From positions 1-5,973 of the forward strand of contig JALHSX010000131.1 in the NCBI GenBank assembly GCA_022865445.1: DNA of 5,973 bases. The letters are read 5' to 3'. This stretch comes from Thermoplasmata archaeon. GTDB taxonomy: Archaea; Thermoplasmatota; Thermoplasmata; UBA10834. Positions 3,999 through 5,973 of the stretch are shown here, in pieces (position 1 is the first letter of the stretch; each line of letters starts with the position of its first letter). Made by a program: the position numbers and the translations under genes. Below the pieces are notes generated by a model. That model did no database searches and was not told where the DNA came from. It saw only the letters and a list, made by a program, of their open reading frames with translations.

Positions 3999-5606
3999 TC
4001 AGCAGTCTACGGCTCCAATTTGACGCGTTTGCGCCTTGTCGAGAGCCTTGCGCAGCTCGCTCTCCAGCACTTTCCTTTTTGAAATGTCGCTTACGACCGC
4101 CAGCATGCGGGATGGTTCGTTGTTTTGGTCCAGCAAGATGTCTCCGGCTTCGCGTATCCAATGAATTGAACCATCTGACCATACTACGCGGTACTCGACG
4201 TCATATTCCTTCTTGCCCTTCAAACATGCATCCGTTGCATCGGCGACTTTGTGGCGGTCTTCGATGTGAACGCAATCGAGAAGTGCATCGTGGGTAAGTT
4301 TGATCTCACCCTGGCCAAAGCCGAAGATTCGCTCCAAACCGTCAGACCATGCCAGCTCACCTGTTTTGAGATTCCAATCCCAGGCGCCGCTCCTTGCAGC
4401 GAAAAGAGCCGACGAAAATCGATCTTTGCTCTCAGCCAAAATATCCTCTGCCAACATCTTGACCCTAGCTAGCGTAAGATCCGTCACAACTCCCTCAAGA
4501 AGAATGATTTCCTCCTCATAAATCACATGGCCAGGAAAGAAACAAACGCTGAAAATTCCTATGAGGCTGCCTCGATGTTTCATCGGGATTACCACGCTCG
4601 AGTACCCTTCATGACCAAAATTGCGATGACATTCCACACATTCTTCTCCGGTTCCATTGAAGATGGCGGTCTTCATTGATTTGGCAACAGATCTTACGCA
4701 ATTGGGTCCTTCCCCACTCCCTTCAAGTGTTATTCTCCAAGGTTCGGTTCTATGCACTCCGCAATGCCCGACAAGAATGATGTTGTTGCTGTATGGATCA
4801 CGTTGCAGACCAATGGAAACGTCGATGAAAAGCTGCGTGTCATTGAGCCGGTCAGCTGCCTTCTGTATAAGGGTGTCAATGTCTGACACTCTGTTTATCA
4901 ACTGATTTACGTCATTTATGGCAGTAAGGAGCACGTTCAAGTATCTCAGCCGTTCCTCGTTCCGTTTCCTCACTCCAATATCTCTAGCCAGGATGGAATA
5001 TGCGATTATATTCCTCTCTTCGTCAGCTATACCACCGATGTTGATCTCAAGATCGATCGGTCTTCCTGATTTGTCTTTTCCTATTATTTCTTGCACCCTT
5101 GCCTCATTCTTATCAGCTACGTCTTTGATAGCCAGTTTGATGAATTCGGGATCATTGAAGATCGGTATTGTCTTTCCAAGTATCTCCTTGTCAGAGTATC
5201 CAAGCAGTCTTTCAGCACTCCTATTCCAGAACAGGACCTGTTCCTCTTCGTCAATTATCATTACTGCATCGTGCGTCTGTTCGATGACGTTTTGAAAGAA
5301 TGCGTGGGAGGACGCTATGTGCTTGAGTTTGCTGGCGATGCTTCTGAAAATCTCATAGTTCTGCTCCAATTCGGGCGATAGAAAATAGACTTCGCCGTAA
5401 CCTGTAGAAGACGACGGGGTAAGCAAGCCGTTCTCACGGAGGACGTCTATGTGGTGCTTGACCGTTCGATAATTCAGTTGCAAGCATTCCGCCAACTGAT
5501 TCATGTTGTACGGACGTTCCTTCAGCAACTCGACTATCAGGATTCTGTTCTCTCCACCCTTCTGCCCTAGTACCAGGTGCGAGAGTGTTTGCACTAGACT
5601 AGGCAT
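3999..5606 (-). CDS. Winged-helix / PAS / GAF / PAS sensor-regulator without kinase domain
   Basis: The 535 residues begin with an ArsR-like winged helix at about 15-78 (recognition part TVKHHIDVLRENGLL, 48-62, then a wing ending GEVYFLS). Next come a PAS domain at about 103-215 (AVMIIDEEEQVLFWNRSAERLLGY signature region, closing with ILARDIGVRKR), a short coiled linker, a GAF domain at about 236-385, and a second PAS of the PAS_3 type at about 395-515 (GAWDWNLKTGELAW, YRVVWSDGSIHWI, VVSDISKRK). No histidine-kinase, receiver or membrane segment is present, so this is best read as a cytoplasmic one-component regulator that couples a small-molecule or redox signal to DNA binding. The GAF contains CVECH at 323-327, a CxxCH pattern that could bind heme or metal. 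A TATA-like GTAAATAC is centred about 25 bases before the ATG, implying a leaderless mRNA. It lies directly upstream of the DUF3494 genes on the same strand and may control them; that is inference. Confidence 0.88.
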   Translation of the reverse strand: MPSLVQTLSHLVLGQKGGENRILIVELLKERPYNMNQLAECLQLNYRTVKHHIDVLRENGLLTPSSSTGYGEVYFLSPELEQNYEIFRSIASKLKHIASSHAFFQNVIEQTHDAVMIIDEEEQVLFWNRSAERLLGYSDKEILGKTIPIFNDPEFIKLAIKDVADKNEARVQEIIGKDKSGRPIDLEINIGGIADEERNIIAYSILARDIGVRKRNEERLRYLNVLLTAINDVNQLINRVSDIDTLIQKAADRLNDTQLFIDVSIGLQRDPYSNNIILVGHCGVHRTEPWRITLEGSGEGPNCVRSVAKSMKTAIFNGTGEECVECHRNFGHEGYSSVVIPMKHRGSLIGIFSVCFFPGHVIYEEEIILLEGVVTDLTLARVKMLAEDILAESKDRFSSALFAARSGAWDWNLKTGELAWSDGLERIFGFGQGEIKLTHDALLDCVHIEDRHKVADATDACLKGKKEYDVEYRVVWSDGSIHWIREAGDILLDQNNEPSRMLAVVSDISKRKVLESELRKALDKAQTRQIGAVDC

Positions 5607-5627
5607 AAATGACGAATTTGCAATTGA

Positions 5628-5635
5628 GTATTTAC
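5628..5635 (-). promoter_or_regulatory. TATA-like box of the sensor-regulator gene, probably leaderless
   Basis: GTAAATAC on the minus strand is centred about 25 bases upstream of the ATG at 5606, the spacing expected when transcription starts at the start codon. No ribosome site is visible ahead of that ATG. The match to the archaeal TATA consensus is moderate. Confidence 0.5.
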
Positions 5636-5831
5636 ATTCTATCTTATTCCGTTCATCTTTACTGTTTTCGCATGATTCTCAGATGATATCCGCTTCGGAA
5701 GACACATACAGAAGAAAACTGGGCTGGCTACAGGAGTCATGTTCCCCTGGAAAGACATGAAACCAACATTCGCGAAGAACGCAAAGGACGCCAGTGTTCC
5801 GATTGAAGCCGTATCGAGTCCACTAACGGAT

Positions 5832-5973
5832 CTATGCAAGATCAAAATCATCAATCGCGCTGTTCATGTTCTCGAACCAGTCATCAGCGCACTTGTGGAG
5901 TTTGACCTTGAGCGTCTCGGGCGACACCGCAGCATACACGTGATAGTATCCACCTCTATCGATCGTTTTCGTG
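5832..5973 (-). CDS. C-terminal fragment of a small protein, probably a winged-helix transcription regulator (cut by window edge)
   Basis: The last 46 codons before a TAG are visible; the rest lies beyond the window. They read DRGGYYHVYAAVSPETLK and then KLHKCADDWFENMNSAIDDF before the end. A GYYHVY...SPE segment followed by an amphipathic helix with DDW resembles the wing and C-terminal helix of small archaeal TrmB/BlaI-like winged-helix regulators, which often continue from the wing into a dimerising helix. That family call is from memory of the pattern and is tentative, because the helix-turn-helix itself is outside the window. The next gene starts 225 bases downstream with its own promoter, so the two are probably transcribed separately. 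Confidence 0.62.
   Translation of the reverse strand, partial: TKTIDRGGYYHVYAAVSPETLKVKLHKCADDWFENMNSAIDDFDLA

Noticed and set aside
5606..5625. Similarity of GCAAATTCGTCA near the regulator start to GCAAATTGTCA in the DUF3494 block
   Set aside because: The match is short, needs a one-base gap, and sits downstream of the TATA-like box rather than upstream; chance is likely.
5639..5854. Minus-strand 71-residue frame overlapping the end of the winged-helix fragment
   Set aside because: No ribosome site, no coherent domain or membrane pattern, and it covers the regulator's promoter.
5738..5973. Plus-strand open frame running to the window end, beginning MFPWKDMK
   Set aside because: It lies opposite the minus-strand fragment at 5832-5973, whose translation looks like a real protein C-terminus, and it has no ribosome site or recognisable motif. 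The part at 5738-5831 alone is too short to support.

Overview
The window most likely comes from an archaeon, perhaps a methanogen-type or Thermoplasmata-related euryarchaeon; I cannot fix the lineage without a search. The clues are separate pyrB and pyrI subunit genes in archaeal order, TATA-like boxes about 25 bases upstream of several start codons (leaderless-type promoters), strong GGAGGTGA-type ribosome sites on the internal genes of one operon, T-rich terminators without obvious GC hairpins, and a surface protein ending in a PEF-CTERM-like tail. Every gene I can support is on the minus strand, so transcription runs from position 5973 towards position 1.

Layout in order of transcription. 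(1) 5973-5832: the last 46 codons of a small protein, probably a winged-helix regulator. (2) 5606-3999: a 535-residue winged-helix/PAS/GAF/PAS sensor-regulator with no kinase domain. (3) 3910-2936: a 324-residue secreted DUF3494 ('ice-binding-like') protein with a signal peptide and a C-terminal anchor. (4) 2735-1247: an apparent four-gene operon. It encodes a second DUF3494 protein (277 residues, anchored at its N-terminus), a 47-residue single-span membrane protein starting at GTG, a 39-residue very basic protein, and a 111-residue four-span membrane protein. The spacers are 13, 28 and 14 bases, and each internal gene has its own ribosome site. (5) 1097-1: pyrB and the start of pyrI, which overlap by 4 bases. 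These encode the catalytic and regulatory chains of aspartate carbamoyltransferase for pyrimidine synthesis.

The most notable signal is a block of about 52 bases (44 of 52 identical by eye) directly upstream of both DUF3494 genes, ending in the TATA-like box. The two genes therefore look like a promoter-plus-gene duplication whose products have diverged: one has a cleavable signal and a C-terminal tail, the other an N-terminal anchor. A shared regulator is a reasonable inference, and the adjacent sensor-regulator is the obvious candidate, but the sequence does not prove it. Two operon members (47 and 39 residues) are short enough to be missed by usual gene calling. The pyr genes are ordinary housekeeping genes, separated from the accessory cluster by a T-rich terminator and an imperfect palindrome. 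I see no tRNA, rRNA, CRISPR array or insertion sequence.
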